From Alkalinema sp. RU_4_3 (GTDB taxonomy: Bacteria; Cyanobacteriota; Cyanobacteriia; Leptolyngbyales; Leptolyngbyaceae): a stretch of DNA of 43,343 bases. The position numbers were made by a program, and so were the translations under genes. This document shows, in pieces, positions 34,878 through 43,108 of this stretch. Below the pieces are notes generated by a model, which saw only the letters and a list, made by a program, of their open reading frames with translations, was not told the origin of the DNA and searched no databases. The stretch spans positions 1 to 43,343 of the forward strand of contig JAAUSA010000014.1 of the NCBI GenBank assembly GCA_012031975.1, given 5' to 3'. Position 1 is the first letter of the stretch; every line of letters begins with the position of its first letter.

Positions 34878-35585
34878 ATGTCCTCCGCTGCCCCTCAGCT
34901 GCCTAGTCCAGAAGCCTTCGATCGCCTAACAGAGCATATCCAGACCTTTCGAGCCGCAATCCCCCAGCATGTTCGAATTGTTGCCGTCACCAAAACCCTG
35001 CCCGCCTGGATGATCCGGGCCGCCTACGCCGTAGGGATTAGGGATGTGGGGGAAAATCGGATCCAGGAAGCGATCGCTAAGCGGGCAGAACTCCAAGATT
35101 TGCCCGACATCACCTGGCACTACATTGGTCATCTCCAGAGTAATAAGGCCCAGAAGGCCTTAGATTCCTTTGATTGGATTCAATCCGTGGATAGCTTGGC
35201 CCTGGCGCAGCGGCTTAATCGCCTGGCAATCGCCCGGTCAGCCAAGCCCAATATTTGCCTACAAGTGAAGCTGCTAGATGATCCCGCCAAATCGGGTTGG
35301 ACGGTCCCGGACCTCCAGCGCGATCTCGCCGCCCTAGGCTCGTTTAAAAATCTAAACATTCGGGGCCTGATGGTGATCGCCCCCTATGGGCTATCCACCG
35401 CAGACCTGACAAAACTGTTCTGTAGGGCACAGAAACTGCATCACCAACTCGCAGATAGTCTATTGCTGGGATCGGGCTTTACCGAACTTTCTATGGGTAT
35501 GTCAGGGGACTATGGTGTAGCGATCGCCCAAGGATCCACAATGATTCGTCCAGGGCAGGTCCTATTTGGAGAACGCCAGGGCTGA
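34878..35585 (+). CDS. pipY: PipY, YggS-family PLP-binding protein
   Basis: Pyridoxal phosphate homeostasis protein of the YggS/PROSC family. 235 residues. The PLP Lys is in VRIVAVTKTLPAWMIRAAY, followed by VGENRIQEAIAKR, WHYIGHLQSNKAQKAL (phosphate region), NIRGLMVIAPYG and TELSMGMSGDYGVAIAQGST, which binds the phosphate. The pipX-pipY pair is conserved in cyanobacteria. Start ATG 34878. No enzymatic activity is expected from the family. Confidence 0.95.
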   Translation: MSSAAPQLPSPEAFDRLTEHIQTFRAAIPQHVRIVAVTKTLPAWMIRAAYAVGIRDVGENRIQEAIAKRAELQDLPDITWHYIGHLQSNKAQKALDSFDWIQSVDSLALAQRLNRLAIARSAKPNICLQVKLLDDPAKSGWTVPDLQRDLAALGSFKNLNIRGLMVIAPYGLSTADLTKLFCRAQKLHHQLADSLLLGSGFTELSMGMSGDYGVAIAQGSTMIRPGQVLFGERQG

Positions 35586-36615
35586 GGGGTTTAGACCCCA
35601 TATGTGGGTATATCTGGGGGCGATTGGGGACATTTTCTCCACATCTAGTGACATCTTTGAAATGACTGTGCTAGATTATGGCCCAAGCAGGCAAACACCT
35701 GTTTTGTAAAAGGGTTGCTGAACAGGCAATTCGTAAACCTGACATTACTTCTGCCACCCAATCTGTGTTTCTCCGCATTAATACTGTTGCGTAGAAAAAA
35801 AGAGGTCAGAAATCCACCGATTTATGGCGGGTTTCCCTTCAGATGGCAGGTTTAGGCAGACTGGTCGTCACTTTCGCACTAAAAACAGGCTTCTTGCCAA
35901 ACTTCGTGAGATTTTAGTGACGTTACAGAGAAAAAATGGTAGGCTACCTCACACCGCTAAGGCTTCCCATTGTTCGGATCAAACCCGACAATGGTCCTCA
36001 CGAAAAATTTACCAATTTGACTTCGCCGATTTCTGGCAGTTGTGGTAAAAAATACGGGCGAGTGATTTTTACGAAATCCTTCGGATTTAGTAAAGATGAA
36101 GAGCAAATCTTTAGGGTGTGTTGTCTGTCATTGCCTTGAGCGGGATATAGCTTCAATATTTGTGGTGTTATCTGGTGCGAAAGGGTGAATTCAGGACATT
36201 CTGAGACGTTTGATCTAGTTGGTTTTTTAGATTCAAAAAAAAGAAACTGACGGGTTGATCGAATTGGACAAGGTGCGGTATAAATTAACCTGTCTTTCAG
36301 GTGAGATACTTAGGAAAGGTCCGAAAAGCTAAAGACACTGCCTGAAACGGTTTGGTCGTATTTAGAATCTTTTCATAAAATAGGCCGTTCAATTTTCAAA
36401 GTCTCGTTTATACTGACCCTTCACTTCCATCAGGCAAACGCATCTGGATTTTGGTTTAGAGGCTTCTACTGTTGAGTTGTTGAAATTCTGAGTTCGATTG
36501 GTCTGTATTTTTGTCAAGGTTGGCTGGTGTTGGAAAAGCTTGTCTTTTTACAGAGCCATTTTATTAAGCAGTGTTTTCCCTAAATCTTTTTGGTTGTAAT
36601 GGAGTGTGAACAAAC
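35586..36615. other. Long intergenic region between pipY and sepF
   Basis: 1030 bp without a supportable gene, more AT-rich than its flanks. One 74-codon frame at 35824-36048 has no RBS or recognisable sequence. Small hairpins seen are GGGGT-TTAG-ACCCC (35586-35599) just after pipY and AAATCC-TTC-GGATTT (36074-36088). It must contain the sepF promoter, perhaps with a long 5' leader or a small RNA. Confidence 0.5.
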
Positions 36616-37203
36616 ATGGGTATCTTCAGCAAGCTGCGTGATTTTGTTGGGTTTAATGAGCAGATGGACTACGACTACGAGTATGACGAGATGGATGGCC
36701 AGGAGTACCAGGACCTCTATCAAGATGAAGTTGCTGCTGCACCTGCCCAGGAAGAGCAGCCTGCTCGCCGTCGGTTCCGCGATCGCGCTCTGACTTCTGC
36801 AGAAACGGGTATCACTTCGACCGCTACTGCAATCAACAATGTCATTGGCATGCCTGGCTCCAGCAATGGAATTTCTGAGGTGGTTGTCCTTGAGCCTCGC
36901 TCCTTCGAGGAAATGCCCCAGGTGATTCAGGCGCTGCGGGAGCGTAAGTCCGTGGTTTTGAATCTGACGATTATGGATCCCGACCAAGCACAGCGTGCCG
37001 TTGACTTTGTCGCGGGTGGCACCTTCGCCATTGATGGTCACCAGGAACGGATTGGTGAAAGCATCTTCCTGTTCACACCGAGCTGTGTTCAGGTGAGCAA
37101 CGGCGCCGTGCCTGAGCTGAGCAATCAGCCCCTGGCCCGTCCGGCTCGCCCCGCTGCAACGGCTTGGAATGCTGAGCCTGCTGTCCGCGTGGCTGCTCAG
37201 TAG
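36616..37203 (+). CDS. sepF: Cell division protein SepF
   Basis: FtsZ-associated division protein that acts at the septum (called Cdv2 in Synechococcus). 195 residues. N-terminal amphipathic membrane helix ([15 protein letters not shown]), an acidic Tyr/Asp/Glu-rich linker, then the SepF core [40 protein letters not shown] and [20 protein letters not shown]. The C-terminal extension is Pro/Ala/Arg-rich. It precedes proC, an order common in cyanobacteria and Gram-positives. It is followed by a strong terminator that separates it from proC. Confidence 0.95.
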   Translation: MGIFSKLRDFVGFNEQMDYDYEYDEMDGQEYQDLYQDEVAAAPAQEEQPARRRFRDRALTSAETGITSTATAINNVIGMPGSSNGISEVVVLEPRSFEEMPQVIQALRERKSVVLNLTIMDPDQAQRAVDFVAGGTFAIDGHQERIGESIFLFTPSCVQVSNGAVPELSNQPLARPARPAATAWNAEPAVRVAAQ

Positions 37204-37246
37204 TAGGGATTGCCCCTATAAGGCGTTAGACTTACTAACAAGTTTT

Positions 37247-37289
37247 AATCGGGATGAATTCTTTAGGGTTCATCCCGATTTGCTGTTTT
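37247..37289 (+). terminator. Intrinsic terminator between sepF and proC
   Basis: AATCGGGATGAA (37247-37258) pairs perfectly with TTCATCCCGATT (37269-37280) around a 10-base loop, followed within a few bases by a T5 run. It sits 43 bases after the sepF stop and 24 bases before proC. Confidence 0.88.
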
Positions 37290-37312
37290 TGTATTGCATT
37301 GGGTGATGAATT

Positions 37313-38119
37313 ATGGCGGCGATCGCATTTGGGATGATTGGCGGCGGGGTCATGGGGGAGGCGCTGCTGTCGCGCTTGATTGAACAACAGGTCTATGCGC
37401 CCAGTAGCGTGATGGTCAGTGACCCCATGCCGGAGCGGCGGCAGTATTTAGAGGCCCAGTATGGGATCCAGGTGACGGATAACAATCTTGAAGCGGCGAC
37501 GGCCAGTGAAGTGTTGTTTTTGGCGATTAAACCTCAGGTGTTTGGGACAGTGGCGACGCAATTAAAGGGAGAGGGATCCACTAAGGCACTGGTATTGTCG
37601 ATTTTGGCAGGGACGACCCTGGAACAGTTAGAGGCTGGGTTTCCCGATCGGCCTGTGGTGCGGGTGATGCCGAATACGCCAGCGGCGGTGGGCGCGGGTG
37701 TCAGTGCCTTAAGTGGAGGTAAGTTGGCCACCGTCGAACATTTAGCTCAGGCAAGAAAAATTTTAGGCACGGTCGGGCAGGTGGTCGAGGTGCCGGAGCA
37801 TTTGATGGATGCGGTGACGGGGCTATCGGGATCCGGTCCTGGGTATGTGGCGATCGTCATTGAAGCCCTGGCCGATGGGGGCGTGCTGTCCGGATTGCCG
37901 AGGGGGGTGGCGATGGAGCTGGCCATTCAGACGGTGCTGGGGACGGCAACGTTGATTCGTGAGAAGGGAATGCATCCGGGGCAGTTGAAGGATCTGGTCA
38001 CGAGTCCTGGGGGGACAACGATCGCCGGGGTCGCAAAACTGGAATCCCTGGGATTGCGTACGGCTTTAATTGAGGCGGTGAAGGCGGCGACCGATCGATC
38101 GATGGAATTGGGGAAATAG
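37313..38119 (+). CDS. proC: Pyrroline-5-carboxylate reductase
   Basis: NAD(P)H-dependent last step of proline synthesis; cytoplasmic. 268 residues. The Rossmann loop is IAFGMIGGGVMGEALLSRL. Family blocks are VLFLAIKPQVFGTVA, RVMPNTPAAVGAGVSAL and AVTGLSGSGPGYVAIVIEAL, and the C-terminal region LKDLVTSPGGTTIAGVAKLE is the P5CR signature. Complete and intact. Start ATG 37313. Confidence 0.97.
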   Translation: MAAIAFGMIGGGVMGEALLSRLIEQQVYAPSSVMVSDPMPERRQYLEAQYGIQVTDNNLEAATASEVLFLAIKPQVFGTVATQLKGEGSTKALVLSILAGTTLEQLEAGFPDRPVVRVMPNTPAAVGAGVSALSGGKLATVEHLAQARKILGTVGQVVEVPEHLMDAVTGLSGSGPGYVAIVIEALADGGVLSGLPRGVAMELAIQTVLGTATLIREKGMHPGQLKDLVTSPGGTTIAGVAKLESLGLRTALIEAVKAATDRSMELGK

Positions 38120-38199
38120 AGGCGATCGTTTTTGCCAATTCTCGCTATCATATTGCTCGGCTCCCTAGCCGATCGATTTCTTTGAGGATTTATTTGGCT

Positions 38200-38793
38200 A
38201 TGAAACTGCGCTATTGCATTTTGATCCTATTGGCTGTACTGACGACGACGGCCTGTGGCCAGAATGCGCCTGCGCCCAAAGCTAACGAAACGCCTGCCGC
38301 CGCCAGTCCTGCCCCCCCGGAGGATGCGAATCGGGTATATATTCTCGATCGCAAAATTTCCTTTGTGCCGCCCGAGGGATTTAAGCAAATGACCGATGCG
38401 GAGATGGACAAGAAGTATCCGGATCAGGAAAATGCGCCGCAGTTGGCCTACCGCAGTAATGATGGTGAGGCGACGGTGGCCTTGCGGATTACGAACCAAC
38501 CCCTGGAAATTGCCCAATTGCCGGAACTGAAGGGCGTGCTGTCGAAGCATATGGAAACCACGGTGCCGGGACTGAAGTGGATTCGCAAGGACATGATCGC
38601 CATTAACGGTGGCTCCTGGTTAAAAATGGAGGCCACCAGTCAAGATAAAAAGGAAAAACTTTACAACGACATGTATTTCACGGCCTTCCAGGGCAGGATG
38701 CTGGGGATGAATTTTAATGCGACGGTCGATCGCTATCCCAAGTTGAAGGCGGCCCTGGAGGCCTGCCGTGATTCAGTGCAGGTTTTACCCTAG
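38200..38793 (+). CDS. Putative lipoprotein of unknown function
   Basis: 197 residues. Signal peptide MKLRYCILILLAVLTTTAC, with a lipobox-like LTTTAC ending at Cys19, so a likely lipoprotein, then a Pro/Ala-rich linker. The mature domain (DRKISFVPPEGFKQMTDAEM, NGGSWLKMEATSQDKKEKLY, RDSVQVLP) resembles periplasmic proteins with a DUF1795/PsbP-like fold that begins with an F-P-P-x-G-(F/W) turn, but I do not claim the family. ATG 38200 with GAGG about 12 bases upstream. It converges with DUF1824 and overlaps it by 4 bases. Confidence 0.75.
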   Translation: MKLRYCILILLAVLTTTACGQNAPAPKANETPAAASPAPPEDANRVYILDRKISFVPPEGFKQMTDAEMDKKYPDQENAPQLAYRSNDGEATVALRITNQPLEIAQLPELKGVLSKHMETTVPGLKWIRKDMIAINGGSWLKMEATSQDKKEKLYNDMYFTAFQGRMLGMNFNATVDRYPKLKAALEACRDSVQVLP

Positions 38794-39176
38794 TTAAACA
38801 AATCTAAGGGCAAATGGCCAAACATCTCATCGATGTCGTCGTCATACTGTGAGTTGCAAGCCACCAGCACACCGCGATGTTCTCCGGTGTAGCTTTCGCA
38901 GGTGCAGTTGCCAGTCTTGGGATTGAACTTGATATAGACCGGACCCGACTCCTGGGGAACCTGGGGTTTTTCCGGCGATCCAAAGGCCTTGAGATAGGCG
39001 TTTAGAACTTTTTGACCCTGATCGCGATTGTCCGCACAGATCCCCAGAATTTGAAAATCAGAATGATCGGCGGCCCAAAGAATGGCCGTCCTTGTCGCAT
39101 TGCGATTTAGCTTTAACGCCTGGGGTTTTACACAGGTGTATTTCCGCAGCAGGTCCAACATTTGTTCAGAATCCAT
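38790..39176 (-). CDS. DUF1824 family protein
   Basis: 128 residues, a cyanobacteria-specific family of unknown function. Features: a helical start MLDLLRKYTCVKPQALKLNR, then AILWAADHSDFQILGICADN, NPKTGNCTCESYTGEHRG and the acidic ending YDDDIDEMFGHLPLDLFN. Start ATG 39176. It overlaps the end of the upstream DUF92 gene by 11 bases, so the two are translationally coupled. Confidence 0.85.
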   Translation of the reverse strand: MDSEQMLDLLRKYTCVKPQALKLNRNATRTAILWAADHSDFQILGICADNRDQGQKVLNAYLKAFGSPEKPQVPQESGPVYIKFNPKTGNCTCESYTGEHRGVLVACNSQYDDDIDEMFGHLPLDLFN

Positions 39177-40008
39177 ATAAAAACCATCCTAGGAATGCGG
39201 CAACGATCGCGCCAATGAATGTATTAATTACATTAACCAGTTCATTCGTCAACCATTTGTATTTTTCCTGAATCGTCGCACCGATTACGCTTTCGATATT
39301 TGTCGCAACAAACGCGGCGATTACGCAGATAGGGATACCGATAGGAGTTTGATGGGGAATCATGCCGACGCCCCAACCGACGAGGGCAATAATCAGAGAG
39401 GCAAGGATTCCGGCTAAGGTTCCCTCTACACTAACAGCCCCTTCTGTCCCCCTCGGCACAGGTTTTAATGTGGTAATTAAAAACGTGCTTTTCCCGTAGG
39501 CTTTCCCCACTTCGCTGGCCGCTGTATCCGAAAGTTTAGTCGCCACGCTAGCCACGTAGGCGAGCAACAGCAGCGGCATGGCCTGGAAATACCAGGGCGA
39601 CACCGTGTTCGTCCGCAGGGCCTCCTGGGTTTCCAATACCTTAACAATCCAAAACCCCAGGGCACAGAGGGCACCCACAAAGGCGGACCCCCAGACATTT
39701 TCTGGGCCTCTAGCCCCCGATCGCTTCTCGGCGATCCCCGCCGCCTCTTTCTCGGCCATGCCGACCCTTGTGACCGCCGATCCGAGCAGGAAGTACACCA
39801 CCATGATCACATAGCCCCCCGGCAGCCAATACCAGGGAATCTGGGGCGACTGAAAGCTGCCCCAGAGGATGATTGCCAGGACCCAGGCGTGGGCGATCCC
39901 CAGGGGCGTGAGCAACTTCTTCTTGATGAAAAACAGCGGCAGTAGGGCGACGGCATTGAAGACGGCACCGATCAGCCAGGGGCGAAGGAAGGATTCAGGG
40001 ATTAGCAT
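39166..40008 (-). CDS. DUF92 family membrane protein, VTE6 (phytyl-phosphate kinase)-like
   Basis: Polytopic membrane protein of 280 residues with about seven segments. In Arabidopsis VTE6 (DUF92, related to cyanobacterial Sll0875) phosphorylates phytyl phosphate in the phytol salvage route to tocopherol. Diagnostic blocks are SDTAASEVGKAYGKSTFLIT, PRGTEGAVSVEGTLAG and NIESVIGATIQEKYKWL with NEXXN-like Asn/Glu positions, all in the right order. An MPBQ-type methyltransferase at the window start fits the same lipid theme. Start ATG 40008, divergent from the VOC gene at 40038. Confidence 0.88.
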   Translation of the reverse strand: MLIPESFLRPWLIGAVFNAVALLPLFFIKKKLLTPLGIAHAWVLAIILWGSFQSPQIPWYWLPGGYVIMVVYFLLGSAVTRVGMAEKEAAGIAEKRSGARGPENVWGSAFVGALCALGFWIVKVLETQEALRTNTVSPWYFQAMPLLLLAYVASVATKLSDTAASEVGKAYGKSTFLITTLKPVPRGTEGAVSVEGTLAGILASLIIALVGWGVGMIPHQTPIGIPICVIAAFVATNIESVIGATIQEKYKWLTNELVNVINTFIGAIVAAFLGWFLYGF

Positions 40009-40037
40009 GGGAAGACGTTGTCGATCTTTGTCTAACT

Positions 40038-40484
40038 ATGTCACTAATTCCTACTGCGAGTTCAACGGTTTTCCATTTGGCCTTCCCTGTGGGTAATCTG
40101 GAGGAGACGAAGGCCTTCTATATTGAGGGTTTGGGGGCGATCTCCGGGCGAGAGAGTCCGGGGGCCTTGATTCTCAATCTCTATGGCACCCAGTTGGTGG
40201 CCCATGTGACAAGGGAGATAGAAACGCCCCAGCGGGGGATTTATCCAAGGCACTTTGGGGTGGTGTTTGGGGCACTTCAGGACTGGCAGGATCTGTGCGA
40301 TCGTGCCCAGGCAAAACGGCTCACCTTCTACCAGGAGGCCAGGGTGAGGTTTGGGGGTGAGCCGTTGGAGCATCGGACGTTTTTTCTGGCGGATCCCTTT
40401 GGGAATCTGCTGGAGTTTAAGCATTATGCCCGACCGGAGGCCGTGTTTGGGATGGTGGGGGTGGGGAAGATTGGGGATGCCTGA
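40038..40484 (+). CDS. VOC superfamily (glyoxalase/dioxygenase-type) protein
   Basis: 148 residues of the vicinal-oxygen-chelate fold. First module FHLAFPVGNLEETKAFYIEG with the metal His in HLAFPV, second module YPRHFGVVFGALQDWQDLCD with FFLADPFGNLLEFKHYA, which contains the terminal Glu ligand. The reaction is unknown. Start ATG 40038. The last 68 bases overlap the convergent hydrolase gene. Confidence 0.88.
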   Translation: MSLIPTASSTVFHLAFPVGNLEETKAFYIEGLGAISGRESPGALILNLYGTQLVAHVTREIETPQRGIYPRHFGVVFGALQDWQDLCDRAQAKRLTFYQEARVRFGGEPLEHRTFFLADPFGNLLEFKHYARPEAVFGMVGVGKIGDA

Positions 40485-41079
40485 GGGGTTCGGCTAGGGC
40501 TCGCGTGATGGCGGCGAGGCTGCGGCGATCGCTGACCATGAATTTGTGCAGGGGGACGTTGAGGCGTTCTGTTTTGCCGACGGGCAGGATGGAGCTGGTG
40601 CTGGGCAGAATAATCGCGTCGTAGGGGGTCCAGAGGGAGGTGAATTGGACCTGTTCGAGCTGGTGGAGATCGCGGTTGAGATCCTGGATGAAGGGGTGCT
40701 TGGGGTGCATTTGTTGGCAGCCTTTGAAGCGGGAGAAGGTGGCGGCGAGGGTGCCTTTGTGGGGGGCGGAGAGAGTGATGAAGCGGGCGACGCGATCGAG
40801 GCCGCCTAAACGCTGGAGGTAATAACGGCTGACGAGGCCGCCCATGCTGTAGCCGACAATATCGAGGGTTTGGTCGGGGGCAAAGGTTTTGGCGATGTAA
40901 TGTTCGAGTTGGTGCGCCAGTACGTCTAACGGCGCAGAGCCATTACTGGGTAAGAGATCGAGGCTGTAGACGTCCCAGCCTTGGGTTTCGAGGTGCAATC
41001 GCATGGATTTGAACACATGGGCTGTGTCCCAGAGGCCGTGGACGAGGATGACGGGGTGGCGATCGGCGGTGGTGGGCAT
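40417..41079 (-). CDS. Alpha/beta hydrolase (lipase-like)
   Basis: 220 residues of the triacylglycerol lipase-type alpha/beta fold. VILVHGLWDTAHVF carries the oxyanion HG motif; nucleophile Ser is in IVGYSMGGLVSRYYLQ; Asp is likely near WTPYDAIILPSTS and His near LHKFMVSDRR. A Pro-rich tail follows. Start ATG 41079 (MPTTADRHP); the frame is open to 41166 but the N-terminal extra part looks non-coding. Substrate unknown. The 3' end overlaps the VOC gene by 68 bases. Confidence 0.85.
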   Translation of the reverse strand: MPTTADRHPVILVHGLWDTAHVFKSMRLHLETQGWDVYSLDLLPSNGSAPLDVLAHQLEHYIAKTFAPDQTLDIVGYSMGGLVSRYYLQRLGGLDRVARFITLSAPHKGTLAATFSRFKGCQQMHPKHPFIQDLNRDLHQLEQVQFTSLWTPYDAIILPSTSSILPVGKTERLNVPLHKFMVSDRRSLAAITRALAEPLRHPQSSPPPPSQTRPPVGHNA

Positions 41080-41166
41080 GGCAAAACCGGGGAGTCTAAT
41101 AGTCCTAACGTAGCTTACAGGAATTAGAGATGGGGTTTTACCATGGGCCAGATTAGGACGTGGCAC

Positions 41167-42861
41167 CTAAGGCATTAGACGTTTGAAGGCGGCTTTGCGA
41201 TCGACCACCCCCTCCCCTGTATTATTCCAAAGGGTTTCATAATAGAAGAAGGAGATGCCGGAGTAGCCGCGATCGCGCGTCAGTTTGACCTGTTGTTCGA
41301 TCTGGCTAAAGGGGATCTGTTTGCCCTTGAGTCCGGTCAGGATGCCGATGCCTGTGGGGATATGGGCTTGGGCCGCCAGGAGTTCTGGGGCGAGGAGCTC
41401 TTTGTCAAAGCCGCTGAGGCTGTCTTTGTAGATTTGGACGAAGAGTTCTTCGGTGATGCCTAGGCGTTCCCAGGTTTTCCAGTCCTGGAGAAACTTGTTG
41501 TAGGCGAAGCTGTAGGGGTTGGGGGAAAGGGAAACGATCGCCTTAGGTTTCAGCGTTTTAATTGACTGGAAGGTTTTGGTCATGAAGGTGGTGATGCGAT
41601 CGGCCCGCCATTTAATCCAGGCGGGATCCGTCGGCGTTGGAATTGCTGTGGTTTTGCTCTCTCGCTGGTAGGCTTGGAGCGTTGCGCTTTCGTAGCCAAA
41701 CTCCGCTGGCAATCCAAAATGGTCATCGAATTGAATGCCATCTATTTCATATTTACCAACAATTTCATTGACCAAATCCGTCACCAATTGCTGGCCCTCC
41801 GGCAGGAAGGGACTGAGCCAAACGCGACCGTGAATGCCTTCTTGCCAGGTGGTGCTGCCATCAGAACGGGTGGATAGCCAATCTGGATGCTCGATCGCCA
41901 ATTCCGAATCCTCCGGGGCCATAAAGCCAAACTCGAACCAAGGAATGACCCGCATGCCGTATTTTTTAGCTTCGGTGATGATTTCTTGGAGGGGATCGCG
42001 ATCCTTTAATCCTGGTTCTCTCGGGTCTATGGCAAACCCAATCGTCTGGTCCATAACTTGGCTGGGATAAAGCGTATAGCCCCAGTTCCAAACAACGGGG
42101 TAGATCGTGTTAAAACCCTGTTGATGTAGATCCTGGATTGCTGATTTGAGACGATCGCGATCGAACAACACATCACTGTCGATATTCGTCATCCAAACCC
42201 CACGAATCTCAGCTGTAGTGGTTTGCAGTTTTGGAATATATTGGGCGGCGATCAAACCCTGGGTGTCCGGCAGCGTTTGGCAAATCAACGCGGCGATCTC
42301 GGCACGGGTAGCGTTGGCGTTGGGGTTTAGCTGTTTGGCGTTGGGGAAGTTGACTAGGGTTTGTTTCTCAATTGCAGCGGCGATCGAAGCTTTTGCGTAG
42401 TTTGGGATGGTGGCGCGATCGGTGAGGAGATTGAGCAGGGGGTCGATCGCACCCGTAGGTTTCCAACTGAGTCCTCCAGCCAGGGCCGCATGGGCCTGGG
42501 CGCGACTGGTGGGGTCGAGGGGACGGAAGCTGCCGTCGGGGAACCCGTTGAGGAATCCGCCGCCGTAGGCCGTTTGGATCGCCTTGTAGGCCCAGAAGGT
42601 CTTGGGTAGGTCGGTGAAGGCTTTTTCGGGGCGGGCGGAGCCGGAGGGAGGAAAGGTGCCCGTAATCAGGGTAGCAAAGGCGGCGCGGTTGATCGGACTG
42701 TCGGGTTTAATCGTGCCGTCGGGGAAGCCGTTGAGGATACGTTTTTCCTTGAGTTTAATTAGGCATTTTTCGGCCCAGTGGCCTTGGATATCGGTGGGGG
42801 GTTGGGTTAGGGTGGGGGGTTGGATTAGGAGGAGGAGGGGGAGTAGATGCCAGGATTTCAT
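41167..42861 (-). CDS. SLH-domain glycosyl hydrolase of the GHL10 (DUF187) family
   Basis: 564 residues. A signal peptide (MKSWHLLPLLLLIQPPTLTQ) precedes three S-layer homology motifs: IQGHWAEKCLIKLKEKRILN with GFPDGTIKPDSPINRAAFAT, then FLNGFPDGSFRPLDPTSRAQ, then IAAAIEKQTLVNFPNAKQLN with ATRAEIAALI. The rest is the glycoside hydrolase-like domain beginning EIRGVWMTNIDSDVLFDRDR, with FNTIYPVVWNWGYTLYPS and IDGIQFDDHFGLPAEFG (the acid in DDH). Probably an envelope-bound glycosidase; substrate unknown. Frame upstream is open to 43083, but the metallothionein lies there, so ATG 42861 is chosen. Confidence 0.9.
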   Translation of the reverse strand: MKSWHLLPLLLLIQPPTLTQPPTDIQGHWAEKCLIKLKEKRILNGFPDGTIKPDSPINRAAFATLITGTFPPSGSARPEKAFTDLPKTFWAYKAIQTAYGGGFLNGFPDGSFRPLDPTSRAQAHAALAGGLSWKPTGAIDPLLNLLTDRATIPNYAKASIAAAIEKQTLVNFPNAKQLNPNANATRAEIAALICQTLPDTQGLIAAQYIPKLQTTTAEIRGVWMTNIDSDVLFDRDRLKSAIQDLHQQGFNTIYPVVWNWGYTLYPSQVMDQTIGFAIDPREPGLKDRDPLQEIITEAKKYGMRVIPWFEFGFMAPEDSELAIEHPDWLSTRSDGSTTWQEGIHGRVWLSPFLPEGQQLVTDLVNEIVGKYEIDGIQFDDHFGLPAEFGYESATLQAYQRESKTTAIPTPTDPAWIKWRADRITTFMTKTFQSIKTLKPKAIVSLSPNPYSFAYNKFLQDWKTWERLGITEELFVQIYKDSLSGFDKELLAPELLAAQAHIPTGIGILTGLKGKQIPFSQIEQQVKLTRDRGYSGISFFYYETLWNNTGEGVVDRKAAFKRLMP

Positions 42862-42885
42862 GGGATGGAAGGGTGTTACGAAGAA

Positions 42886-42910
42886 AGCAGCAGAATGGTT
42901 TTCTGCTGCT
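42886..42910 (-). terminator. Hairpin after the metallothionein gene
   Basis: AGCAGCAGAA (42886-42895) pairs with TTCTGCTGCT (42901-42910), a perfect 10-bp stem with a 5-base loop, 35 bases after the metallothionein stop on the minus strand and 25 bases before the glycosidase start. The minus-strand T-run is short, so it may be a weak terminator or an attenuating hairpin. Confidence 0.55.
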
Positions 42911-42944
42911 GAGAAGGGAGAAATTAAAGTGAAAAATTGAAGGG

Positions 42945-43108
42945 TTAGCAGCCGCAGTCTTTTTGCTGCAGTTGCCATGGCCGTTGGGGTGACCGTCGGC
43001 ACACTCGCGACTGCAATAGTATTTGTTTTCCTTCTCGATCGCTTTGCTAGTATCAACTTCGCAGGTGCAGCTAGGGCAGGCACATTTTGTGGCTGTGGCG
43101 GTTGTCAT
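42945..43108 (-). CDS. Bacterial metallothionein (SmtA/BmtA-type), one-base frameshift
   Basis: Cysteine-rich protein binding Zn/Cd. From ATG 43108 (GGAGG upstream) it reads MTTATATKCACPSCTCEVDT, then YYCSRECADGHPNGHGNC, the SmtA-like pattern CxCxxCxC and YCSxxC with GH. In the given sequence the frame runs on past the end without the final cysteines. Adding one base to the T-run at 42960-42964 gives SKKDCGC and a stop (TTA at 42945-42947), exactly the Cys-x-Cys tail of the family at 54 residues. I therefore call it one gene with a likely sequence error. No smtB-type repressor gene or clear operator is in the window. Confidence 0.85.

Noticed and set aside
35824-36048. A 74-codon frame in the pipY-sepF spacer
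   Set aside because: No ribosome-binding site, odd composition and no recognisable domain; more likely chance.
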